Positions 53,701 to 64,000 of a DNA stretch of 64,000 nucleotides are shown here, piece by piece (positions within the stretch are counted from its first letter, which is position 1; each line of letters begins with the position of its first letter). The translations under genes were made by a program, and so were the position numbers. This DNA is from Abelmoschus esculentus (lineage: Eukaryota > Streptophyta > Magnoliopsida > Malvales > Malvaceae). Below the pieces are notes generated by a model. It saw only the letters and a program-made list of their open reading frames with translations, had not been told where the DNA came from and searched no databases. The DNA lies in the NCBI GenBank assembly GCA_035048815.1, contig JAUCBN010000046.1:9216999-9280998 (forward strand). The letters run 5' to 3'.

Positions 53701-56700
53701 GGGCTTTACAGTGAATCTTTTCTAATTTTAACCGAGTAAAAATCCATAATTAAGTATTTGAACTCATAAAATTTGATTTAATATCATTTTTCGATCTTTT
53801 CTGGGTTTAAAGTGTTTGTGTCTAAATGGCCTTTATAGTGAATCTGTTCGAATTTTAACCAATTAAAAAGCTAAAAATTTGAGATTAATTTTTATAATTA
53901 GATTCAAAAATCCATAATTAACCATTTGAACTCATAAAATTTGATTTAATATCATTTTTTGATCTTTTTTGGGTTTACAGTGTTTGTGTCTAAATGGTCT
54001 TTATAGTGAATCTGTTCGAATTTTAACCGATTAAAAAGCTAAAAATTTGAGATTAATTTTTATAATTAGATTCAGAAATACATAAAATTTGATGTAATAT
54101 CATTCTTCGATCTTTTTCTTGGTTTGAAGCGTGTGTGTCTAAATGGGATTTACAGTGAATTTGTTCGAATTTTAGCTCAATAAAAAGCTAAAAAATTTAA
54201 ATTAAATTTTTTAATTAGATTCAAAAATCTATAATTAAGTATTTAAACTCAAAAAATTTGACTTAATATCATTTTTCAATCTTTTTTGGGTTTAAAGCGT
54301 GTGTGTTTAAATCGGCTTTATAGTGAATCTATTGGAATTTTGACCGAGTAAAAAGCTAAAAATTTGAGATTAATTTTTATAATTAGATTCAGAAATACAT
54401 AATTAACTATTTTAACACATAAAATTTGATGTAATATCATTTTTCGATCTTTTTCTTGGTTTGAAGCGTGTGTGTCTAAATGGGATTTACAGTGAATCTG
54501 CTGGAATTTTAACGAGTAAAAATCTAAAAATTTGAGATTAATTTTTATAATTAACTATTTGAACTCATAAAATTTGATTTAATATTATTTTTCGAACTTT
54601 TTTGGGTTTAAAGCGTGTGTATCTAAATGAGCTTTATAATGAATCTGCTAAATTTTAACCTAGTAAAAAGCTAAAAATTTGAGATTAATTTTTATAATTT
54701 GGTTCAAAAGTCCATAATTAACTATTTTAACTCATAAAATTTGAATCAATATCATTTTTCGAATTTTTTTTGGGTTTAAAGCGTGCTTATCTGAATGGGC
54801 TTTATGGTGAATCTGTTCGAATTTTAACCGTGTAAAAAGCTAAAAATTTGAGATTAATTTTTATAATTCGAGTGAAAAATCCATAATTAACTATTTGAAC
54901 TCATAAAATTTGATTTAATATCCTTTTTCGAACTGTTTTTTGGGTTTAAAGTGTGCGTGTCTAAATTGACTTTGTATTGAATCTGTTAAATTTTAATCGA
55001 GTAAGAAGCTAAAAATTTGAAAATATTTTTTGTACTTTGGTTCAAAAGTCCATAATTAACAATTTGAACTCATAAAATGTGATTCAATATCATTTTTCGA
55101 ACTTTTTTTTGGGTTTAAAGCGTGCGTGTCTAAATTTTTTTTATAGTGAATCTATTCGAATTTTAACTGAGTAAAAAGCAAAAAAATTGAGATTAATTTA
55201 TATAATTAGATTCAGAAATTCATAATTAACTATTTGAACTCATAAAATTTAAATTAATATCAATTTTTGATCTTTTTTTTTGGTTTAAAGCGTGCGTGTC
55301 TAAATGGGCTTTGTTGTGAATTTGTTCGTATTTTAATCGAGAAAAAGCTAAAAATTTGACATTAATTTATATAATTAGATTAAAAAATCCATAATTAACT
55401 ATTTGAACTCATAAAATTTGATTTAATATTATTTTTCGATCTTTTTTTTGGGTTTAAAGTCTGCGTGTCTAAATGAGCTTTGTACTGAATCTGTTCGAAT
55501 TTTAATCGAGTAAAAAAACTAAAAATTTGAGATTAATTTTTATAATTAGATTCAAAAATTCATATTTAACTATTTGAACTCATAAAATTTGATTTAATAT
55601 TATTTTTCGATCTTTTTTTGGGTTTAAAGTGTGCGTGTCTAAATGGGTTTTGTACTGAATCTGTTCGAATTTTAACCGAGTAAAAAGCTAAAAATTTGAG
55701 ATTAATTTTTATAATTAGATTTAAAAATCCATAATTAAGTATTTGAACTCATAAAATTTGATTTAATATCATTTTTCAATCTTTTTTGGGTTTAAAGCGT
55801 GTGTGTCTAAATGGGCTTTATAGTGAATCTGTTCGAATTTTAACCGAGTAAAAAGCTAAAAATTTGAGATTAATTTTTATAATTAGATTCAAAAATGCAT
55901 AATTAACCATTTGAACTCATAAAATTTATTTAATGTCATTTTTTGATCTTTTATGGGTTTAAAGTGTTTGTGTCTAAATGGCCTTTATAGTGAATCTGTT
56001 CGAATTTTAACGGATTAAAAAGCTAAAAATTTGAGATTAATTTTTCTAATTAGACTCAAAAATCCATAATTAACTATTTGAACTCATAAAATTTGATTTA
56101 ATATTATTTTTCGATCTATTTTTTGGGTTTAAGGCATGTGTATCTAAATGGGATTTATAATGAACCTGTTCGAATTTTAACTCAGAGAAAAGCTAAAAAT
56201 TTGAAATTAATTTTTATAACTAGATTCAAAAATCTATAATTAAGTATTTGAACTCAAAAAATTTGACTTAATATCATTTTTCGAGCTTTTTTGGGTTTAA
56301 AGCGTGTGTGTCTAAATCGGCTTTATAGTGAATCTGTTGGAATTTTGACCGAGTAAAAAGCTAAAAATTTGAGATTAATTTTTATATTTAGATTCAGAAA
56401 TGCATAATTAACTATTTGAACACATAAAATTTGATTTAATATCATTTTTTGATCTTTTTCTTGGTTTAAAGCGTGTGTGTCTAAATGGGATTTACAGTGA
56501 ATCTGTTGGAATTTGAACGAGTAAAAAGCTAAAAATTTGAGATTAATTTTTATAATTAGATTCAAAAATACATAATTAACTATTTGAACTCATAAAATTT
56601 GATTTAATATCATTTTTTGATTTATTTTTTGGTTTAAAACATGTTTGTCTAATTGGCCTTTATAGTAAATCTGTTCGAATTTTAACCGAGTAAAAAGCTA

Positions 56701-59700
56701 AAAATTTGAGATTAATTTCTCTAATTAGATTTAAAAATCCATAATTTAACTATTTGAACTCATAAAATTTGATTTAATATTATTTTTCGATCTTTTGGGG
56801 GGTTTAAAGCGTGCGTGTCTAAATTGCCTTTATATTGAATTTGTTCGAATTTTAACCGAGTAAAAAGCTAAAAATTTGAGATTAATTTTTATAATTTGGT
56901 TCAAAAGTCCATAATTAACTATTTTAACTCATAAAATTTGAATCAATATCATTTTTCGAATTTTTTTTGGGTTTAAAGCGTGCTTATCTTAATGGGCTTT
57001 ATGGTGAATCTGTTCGAATTTTAACCATGTAAAAAGCTAAAAATTAGAGATTAATTTTTATAATTAGAGTGAAAAACCCATAATTAACTATTTGAACTCA
57101 TAAAATTTGATTTAATATCCTTTTTCGAACTGTTTTTTGGGTTTAAAGTGTGCGTGTCTAAATGGGCTTTGTATTGAATTTGTTAAATTTTAACCGATTA
57201 AAAAGGTAAAAATTTGAAAATATTTTTTTTAATTTGGTTCAAAAGTCCATAATTGACAATTTGAACTCATAAAATGTGATTCAATATCATTTTTCGAACT
57301 TTTTTTGGGGTTTAAAGCGTGCGTGTCTAAATTTTCTTTATAGTGAATCTGTTCGAATTTTAACCGAGTAAAAAGCAAAAAAATTGAGATTAATTTATAT
57401 AATTAGATTCAGAAATTCATAATTAACTATTTGAACTCATAAAATTTAAATTAATATCAATTTTTGATCTTTTTTTTTGGTTTAAAGCGTGCGTATCTAA
57501 ATGGGCTTTGTAGTGAATTTGTTCGAATTTTAATCGAGAAAAAGCTAAAAATTTGACATTAATTTATATAATTAGATTAAAAAATCCATAATTAACTATT
57601 TGAACTCATAAAATTTGAATTAATATCATTTTTCGATCTTTTTTTTGGGGTTTAAAGCGTGTGTGTCTAAATGGGCTTTATAGTGAATCTTTTCGAATTT
57701 TAATCGAGTAAAAAGCTAAAAATTTGAGATTAATTTTTATAATTAGATTCAAAAATTCATAATTAACTATTTGAACTCATAAAATTTGATTTAAAATCAT
57801 TTTCGATCTTTTTTGGGGTTTAAAGCGTGTGTGCCTAAAAGGCCTTTATAGTTAATTTATTCGAATTTTAACCTAGTAAAAAGCAAAAAAATTGAGATTA
57901 ATTTTTATAATTAGATTCAAAAATCTATAATTAACTATTTGAACTCATAAAATTTGATTTAATATCATTTTTTGATCTGTTTTTTGGTTAAAACCGTGTT
58001 TGTCTAAATGAGCTTTATAGTGAATTTGTTCAAATTTTAACCGAGTAAAAAGCTAAAAATTTGACATTAATTTTTATAATTAGATTCAAAAATCCATAAT
58101 TAACTATTTGAACTCATAAATTTTGATTTAATATCATTTTTCGATCTGTTTTTTGGTTAAAAGCGTGTGTGTCTAAATGAGCTTTATAGTGAATCTGTTC
58201 GAATTTTAACCGTGTAAAAAGCTAAAATATTGACATTAATTTTTATAATTAGATTCAAAAATCCATAATTAACTATTTGAAGTCATAAATTTTGATTTAA
58301 TATCATTTTTCGATCTGTTTTTGGGTTTGAAGCGTGTGTGTCTAAATGGGATTTATAGTGAATCTGTTCAAATTTTAACCGAGTAAAAAGCTAAAAATTT
58401 GAGAGTAATTTTTATAATTAGATTCAAAAATCCATAATTAACTATTTGAACTAATAAAAATTGATTTAATATTATTTTTCGATCTTTTTGGGGTTTAAAG
58501 CGTGTGTGTCTAAATGTGCATTATAGTGACTCTGTTCGAATTTTAACCGAGTAAAAAGCTAAAAATTTGAGATTAATTTTTTAATTAGATTCAAAAGTCC
58601 ATAATTAACTATTTGGACTCATACAACTTGATTTAATATTATTTTTCGAACTTTTTTTGGGTTTAAAGCGTGTGTGTCTAAATGGGCCTTATAGTGAATT
58701 TGTTTGAATTTTAACCGAGTAAAAAGCTAAAAATTTTAGATTAATTTTTATAGTTAGATTCAAAAATTCATAATTAACAATTTGAACTCTTAAAATTTGA
58801 TTTAGTATTATTTTTCGATCTTTTTTTTTTGTTTAAAGCGTGTGTGTCTAAATGGTCTTTATAGTGAATCTGTTCGAATTTTAACCGAGTAAAAAGCTAA
58901 AAATTTGAGATTAATTTTTATAATTAGCTTCAAAAATCCGTAATTAACTATTTGAACTCATAAAATTTGATTTAATATTATTTTTCGATCTCTTTTTGGG
59001 TTTAAAGTGTGCTTGTCTAAATGGGCTTTTTGTTAAATCTATTCGAATTTTAACCGAGTAAAAAGCTAAAAATTTGAAAATATTTTTTGTAATTTGGTTA
59101 AAAACTCCATAATTAACTATTTGAACACATAAAATTTGATTCAATATCATTTTTCGAACTTTTTTTTTGGGTTTAGAGCGTGTGTGTCTAAATTTTCTTT
59201 ATAACGAATCTGTTCAAATTTTAACCGAGTAAAAATCAAAAAAAATTGAGATTAATTTATATAATTAGATTCAAAAATTCATAATTAACTATTTGAACTC
59301 GTAAAATTTAAATTAATATCAATTTTTTATCTTTTTTTTTGTTTAAAGCGTGCGTGCTATATGGGCTTTTAGTGAATCTATTAGAATTTTAATCGAGTAA
59401 AAGCTAAAAATTTGACATTAATTTATATAATTAGATTAAAAAATCCATAATTAACTATTTGAACTCATAAAATTTGAATTAATATCATTTTTTCGATCTT
59501 TTTTTTGGGTTTAAAGCGTATGTGTCTAAATGGGCTTTATAGTGAATCTGTTCGAATTTTAATCGAGTAAAAAGTTAAAAATTTGACATTAATTTTTATA
59601 ATTAGATTCAAGAATCCATAATTAACTATTTGAACTCATAAAATTTGACTTAATATTATTTTTTGATCCTTCTTTGAGTTTAAAGCGTGTGTGTCTAAAT

Positions 59701-59833
59701 GGGCTTTATAGTGAATCTTTTCGAATTTTAATCGAGTAAAAAGCTAAAAATTTGAGATTAATTTTTATAATTTGGTTCAAAAGTCCATAATTAACTATTT
59801 GAACTCATAAAACTTGATTTAATATTATTTTTC
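50744..59833. repeat. Satellite subfamily B, about 54 monomers with local higher-order structure
   Basis: Same consensus as 44829-48566. Marker variants recur. The TTTGGGTCTAAAT form with GTACAAAGCTT occurs near 50840, 51850, 52685 and 53520, spaced by 5-6 monomers. The block GTGATTCAATATC followed by TCTAAATTTT occurs near 55080, 57260 and, more diverged, 59140. The pair at 54690 and 56890 is offset by about 2.2 kb (13 monomers). Two adjacent monomers at about 52953-53305 are identical. No genes. Confidence 0.95.
52953..53305. repeat. Perfect tandem duplication of one satellite monomer
   Basis: Two consecutive monomers carrying TTACAGTGTTTGTGTC, TGGTCTTTATAG, AACCGATTAAAAAG and TTAGACTCAAAAATCC read identically, while the surrounding monomers differ from each other at many sites. 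This points to a very recent duplication or conversion. Confidence 0.8.
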
Positions 59834-61770
59834 TGTCACACCCTGAAATTCATCCCCAAATTAAAGACAAATCCCTAATTTGTGCCCTAGAAATTGGGGA
59901 TTTTTTTATTCGAATTCAGTGACCTATTTGAAAATTCTGAAAGTTTAGTAGTCCAATTTTAAATTTTGAAAAACTCTGACCCTTATCAGATAATTATACC
60001 ATTCCTGAAAATGATATATTCTTCCCCGATTTTACGCTTCGATTCTTTATGGAATTAATTTCCTTTAATTCCGATTCAATCAGTATCATCAGAGGTTTTT
60101 GTTTTCATTTGACTATTCGGTCCATCTTTCTCTCCGTTTTCTTTCAAACATCATTGTTGTGTTCTTCGTTCTTGCTGGGTTGGTAATTATTTTGGGTAAA
60201 TCATCTTCGTCCCTGTTTTACCCTTGTTTCGATCCAGTTCAATAGTGTTGTCTTAGTGTTTCTGTTTTGGTTCTAGTCGGGTGCTTTAAGGTTTCATTAT
60301 AGGGCTCAGTTTTGAAGTTTGTTTCGGTTTCTATGAGTTGAGTTTTGATTCGGATTTTGGTGTGGTTTGGTGAGTTTTGATTCGGTTTTCGGTTTAGGAA
60401 GGTTGTAAATCGAATCTGGTTTAGTTTCAGATCGAAAGGAGGCTGAATCAAGTCTAGGAAGGGGGTGTTTTGATCGAAATAGGGTGTTTGGGGGTCTGAG
60501 AAAATCTGGGAAATTCTAGATTTTCTCGGGAAAATTCTGGGAAAATCTTTGAACCGCCCGAACCCGACCCGGACCTGACCCGACCCCGACCCGAACCTGA
60601 ACCGAACCGAACCGACCCATGACCCAACCCGGCTGACGTCACTATTGACGTCATCTGCTGGCGTCATTTGTTGACGTCATTGCTGACGTCAGCGTTGACC
60701 TGGTGACGTCACTACTGACGTCAGTGTTGACCAGTGCTGACGTCAGTAGTTGACTTTTTCCGACCCGGTCCCACTTTATGTTTTTCGACGTCCTGAGTCC
60801 AATGGCGATGTCCATTTTTCGAAATTCGAACCAGAAGTGTCATTTTTAGGGCTTTTAAGTTCGAATGCCTTATCGGGAAGTTATCTTTAGTGGTTTCTGA
60901 AATCGTTTCTGTTTGCTTCAGGTGACGTGGAGTCTTCTGCTTCAGGTGTGTTCTCTTCTGTTAATTCCGTTAATTCTGTTATTCCATGTGTGTAAATTTT
61001 TGTTAAATTCCATATGATCATGCATCATCGTGACATCATATTTCTGATTCTGAATTTGTCATGTATGCCTCCTGTTAAATTATTAGGCATGCATTCTGAT
61101 TTTATATCTGCACTTAACATTGCATCTGGTTGAATATTTCTGTACGGAGGAAGTTAGTGATTAATTCACTTCTGTTCAGTGGTTCTGTAATATACCACTT
61201 CTGTTCAATGGCTCTACCTGCGGGTCGAGTTCCACTTCTGTTGGTGTGATGGAGTTAGAGTGGTTCAGGGGGGGAACCTACTCTTCTTCTGATGGTGTTC
61301 GGTGTTGGGTGCATTTCATGCATACATTATCATCTGCTCTATTCTGTTATCTGATATTGTTTATCTGCACACTAGAGACACACTAGGCTCCCTAGCTTAC
61401 ACCCTTTCAGTTTCCTGTTTCAGATCTCGGACCTAGTCTACGTACGGTACTTGGAGGATACTGATTCAGTTTAATAATATAGTATGTTTTACCGTTTTAT
61501 TTCCGGATTAAAAACTTTTATTGGATATTATTTTTGTAATAAGGACTTGGGACTTTTACTCAGATTTTTCTGAATTATTAATGTTTAATATTTATGGGTT
61601 GAACTTTAAATTTATAAACGTTTAACTTTTCAGCATTTAAAATTATTAATTATTTAATAATTTTCTGAATATTATTTTAATTTTATAAAAACCCTAACTT
61701 GCAAATCAAGTTTCAGTAACGTAAACCCTAACTTTTAACCTAAGAAATTAGGTAAATTTTAGGGGTTACA
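59834..61770 (+). mobile_element. Solo LTR (1.94 kb) inserted in the satellite
   Basis: Starts TGTCACACCCTGAAATTCAT and ends TTTTAGGGGTTACA. Flanked by TTTTC on both sides (59829-59833 and 61771-61775), a perfect 5-bp duplication, and the monomer continues in phase. No coding domains, primer site or second LTR, so internal recombination left a solo LTR. A GC-rich CCGAACC/CGACCC stretch (60555-60630) and a dense TGACGTCA array (60634-60745) lie in the presumed U3. GAGACACACTAGGCTCCCTA near 61373 links it to the LTR at 37926. Probably Ty3/gypsy. Confidence 0.85.
60634..60745 (+). promoter_or_regulatory. Array of seven TGACGTCA palindromes in the solo LTR
   Basis: Perfect TGACGTCA at 60634, 60646, 60672, 60684, 60704, 60716 and 60738, with a TGGCGTCA variant at 60659. 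Three pairs are exactly 12 bp apart. TGACG pairs with 12-bp spacing define as-1-type elements bound by TGA-class bZIP factors, known from stress-, auxin- and salicylate-responsive plant promoters. Whether these sites are active here is unknown. Confidence 0.75.
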
Positions 61771-64000
61771 TTTTCGATCTTTTTGGGGTTCAAAGCGTGT
61801 GTGACTAAATGAGCTTTATAGTGAATATGTTCGAATTTTAACCGAGCAAAAAGCTAAAAATTTGAGATTAATTTTTATAATTATATTCAAAAATCCATAA
61901 TTAACTATTTGAACAAATAAAAATTGATTTAATATTATTTTTTGATCTTTTTTGGGTTTAAAATCTATGTTTCTAAATGGGCATTATAGTGAATCTATTT
62001 GAATTTTAACTGAGTAAAAAGCTAAAAATTTGAGATTAATTTTTATACTTAGATTCAAAAATCCATAATTAACCATATGAACTCATAAAATTTGATTTAA
62101 TATTATTTTTCGATCTATTTTTGGGTTTAAAGCGTGTGTGTTAAAATGGGCATTATAGTGAATCTGTTCGAATTTTAACCGAGTAAAAAGCTAAAAATTT
62201 GAGATTAATTTTTATAATATGGTTCAAAAGTCCATAATTAACTATTTGAACTCATAAAATTTGATTCAATAACATTTTTCTATAATTTTTTTTTGGTTTA
62301 AAGTATGCGTGTCTAAATGGGCTTTCTAGTAAATTTGTTCGAATTTTAATCGAGTAAAAAGCTACAAATTTGACATTAATTTTAATAATTAGATTAAAAA
62401 ATCCATAATTAACCATTTGAACTCACAAAATTTGATTTAATATTATTTTTCGATCTTTTTTTGGGTTTAAAGCGTGTGTGTCTAAATGGGCTTTATAGTG
62501 AATCTGTTCGAATTTTAACCGAGTAAAAAGCTAAAAATTTGAGATTAATTTTAATAATTAGATTCAAAAATCCATAATTAACTATTTGAACTTATATAAT
62601 TTGATTTAATATCATTTTTCGGTCTTTTTTGGTGTTTAAACCATGTGTGTCTAAATGGGCTTTGTAGTGAATCTATTCGAATTTTAACCGAGTAAAAAGC
62701 TAAAAATTTGAGATTACTTTTTATAATTTGGTTCAAAAGTCCATAATTAACTATTTGAACTCATAAAACTTGATTTAATATTATTTTTCGATCTTTTTTG
62801 GGGTTTAAAGCGTGTGTGTCTAAATGGGCATTATAGTGAATCTGTTCGAATTTTAAACGAGTAAAAAGCAAAAAAAAAATTGAGATTAATTTATATAATT
62901 AGATTCAAAAATTCATAATTAACTATTTGAACTCATAAAATTTAAATTAATATCATTTTTTGATCTTTTTTGGGATTTAAAGCGTGCATGTCTAAATGGG
63001 CTTTGTACTGAATCTCTTTGAATTTTAATCGAGTAAAAAGCTAAAAATTTGACATTAATTTTAATAATTAGATTCAAAAATCTATAATTAACTATTTGAA
63101 CTCATAAAATTTGATTTAGTATCATTTTTCGATCTTTTTTGGGTTTAAAGTGTGTTTGTCTAAATGGGCATTATAGTGAATCTGTTCGAATTTTAACCGA
63201 GTAAAAAGCAAAAAAAATTGAGATTAATTTATATAAATAGACTTAAAAATTCATAATTAACTATTTGAAATCATAAATGTTAAATTAATATCATTTTTCG
63301 ATCTTTTTTTTGGGTTTAAAGTGTTCCTGTCTAAATGGCTTTGTAGTGAATCTGTTCGAATTTTAAACGAGTAAAAAGCAAAAAAAATTGAGATTATTTA
63401 TTATAATTAGATTCAAAAATCCATAATTAACTATTTTATCTAATAAAAATTGATTTTAATATTATTTTTCGATCTTTTTTGGGTTTAAAGCGTGTGTGTC
63501 TAAATGGGCATTATAGTGAATCTGTTCGAAATTTAACCGAATAAAAAGCTAAAAATTTGAGATTATTTTTTATAATTAGATTCAAAAATCCATAATTAAC
63601 CATTTGAACTCATAAAATTTGATTTAATATTATTTTTCGATCTTTTTTTGGGTTTAAAGAGTGTGTGTCTAAATAGGATTTATAGTGAATCTGTTCGAAT
63701 TTATCCGAGTAAAAAACTAAAAATTTGAAAATATTTTTTTAATTTGGTTCAAAAGTCCATAATTAACTATTTGAACTCATAAAATTTGATTCAATATCAT
63801 TTTTCGAACTATTTTAGGGTTTAAAGTGTGCATGTCTAAATTTTCTTTATAGTGAATCTGTTCGAATTTTAACAGAGTAAAAAGCTAAAAATTTGAGATT
63901 AATTTTTATAATTAGATTCAAAAATCCATAATTAACTATTTGAACTAATAAAAATTGATTTAATATTATTTTTCGATGTTTTTTGGGTTTAAAGCGTGTG
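61771..64000. repeat. Satellite subfamily B, about 13 monomers, continuing past the window
   Basis: Resumes in phase after the solo LTR with TTTTCGATCTTTTTGGGG. Monomers follow the subfamily B consensus. Some carry the alternative box TTTGGTTCAAAAGTCC (near 62222, 62730 and 63743) instead of TTAGATTCAAAAATCC. No genes. The array runs off the right edge. Confidence 0.95.

Noticed and set aside
56323..59150. Short ORFs in the satellite (for example 56323-56565 and 58944-59150)
   Set aside because: They are read-through of AT-rich monomers and repeat the same peptide period as the satellite; no evidence of coding.
60239..60667. Gly/Ser/Arg-rich minus-strand frame of 142 residues
   Set aside because: It is antisense to the GC-rich CCGAACC/CGACCC repeats and the TGACGTCA array of a solo LTR; simple-sequence composition explains it.
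61680..61745. AACCCTAA-like words suggesting telomeric repeats
   Set aside because: Only isolated, non-tandem copies occur at the end of the solo LTR; there is no interstitial telomere array.
37926..61770. LTRs at 37926 and 59834 as the two LTRs of one element
   Set aside because: They are diverged, differ in length by about 360 bp, are separated by Athila sequence and satellite, and the second has its own perfect target duplication.
44829..64000. Regular repeat array that might be taken for a CRISPR-like array
   Set aside because: The units are whole tandem monomers of about 168 bp without unique spacers, in a plant context with retrotransposons; this is satellite DNA.

Overview
The window is plant nuclear heterochromatin, most likely from a eudicot and probably pericentromeric. 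I see no intact host gene, no RNA gene and no bacterial-type feature. Two things fill it: one AT-rich tandem satellite family with monomers of about 167-170 bp, and layers of retrotransposons inserted into it and into each other. Species cannot be read from the sequence. The plant assignment rests on the element lineages: a SIRE-type Ty1/copia element, an Athila-type Ty3/gypsy element with a plant-transposon-domain ORF, and plant L1 LINEs with a DUF4283/CCHC ORF1 and an RNase H-tailed ORF2.

Layout. 1-336: 5' leader of a minus-strand LINE (LINE-1). 337-3815: LINE-2, which keeps its 5' leader, ORF1 and the first codons of ORF2. 3848-26743: satellite subfamily A, organised as an eight-monomer higher-order repeat of about 1.43 kb. 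It is interrupted by LINE-3 (4795-6501), a complete SIRE/copia element (8734-18153, both LTRs), LINE-4 (18754-25559, near full length) and LINE-5 (26744-33237). Three stubs of about 65 bp of a LINE 3' end sit at the same place in successive higher-order repeats. 33238-44782: an Athila element with a 5' LTR, gag, protease, RT, RNase H, integrase and an env-position ORF, interrupted by a solo LTR (37926-39503) and missing its 3' LTR. 44829-64000: satellite subfamily B, about 90 monomers, interrupted by an LTR-like insertion (48567-50743) and a second solo LTR with a 5-bp target duplication (59834-61770).

No element looks able to move by itself. The coding regions carry stops, frameshifts and deletions. 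The copia protease has lost the glycine of its DSG motif, the Athila integrase has lost most of its zinc-binding region, and the LINE ORF2s are shifted into several frames.

The most unusual signals are non-coding. Each retroelement family carries its own recurring palindromic motif. Athila has 23 strict copies of TGYC-NN-GRCA spread through LTR, gag, pol and the env-like ORF in several reading frames. The SIRE LTR has a dozen GGTATCGATACC-type sites in 434 bp. One solo LTR has seven TGACGTCA sites, six of them in pairs 12 bp apart as in as-1 elements. The LINE leaders repeat a fixed-spacing double hairpin with one compensatory base-pair change. A second pattern is target choice: every readable LINE insertion in the satellite lies at the TTTT/AA step at the monomer boundary, in the same orientation.
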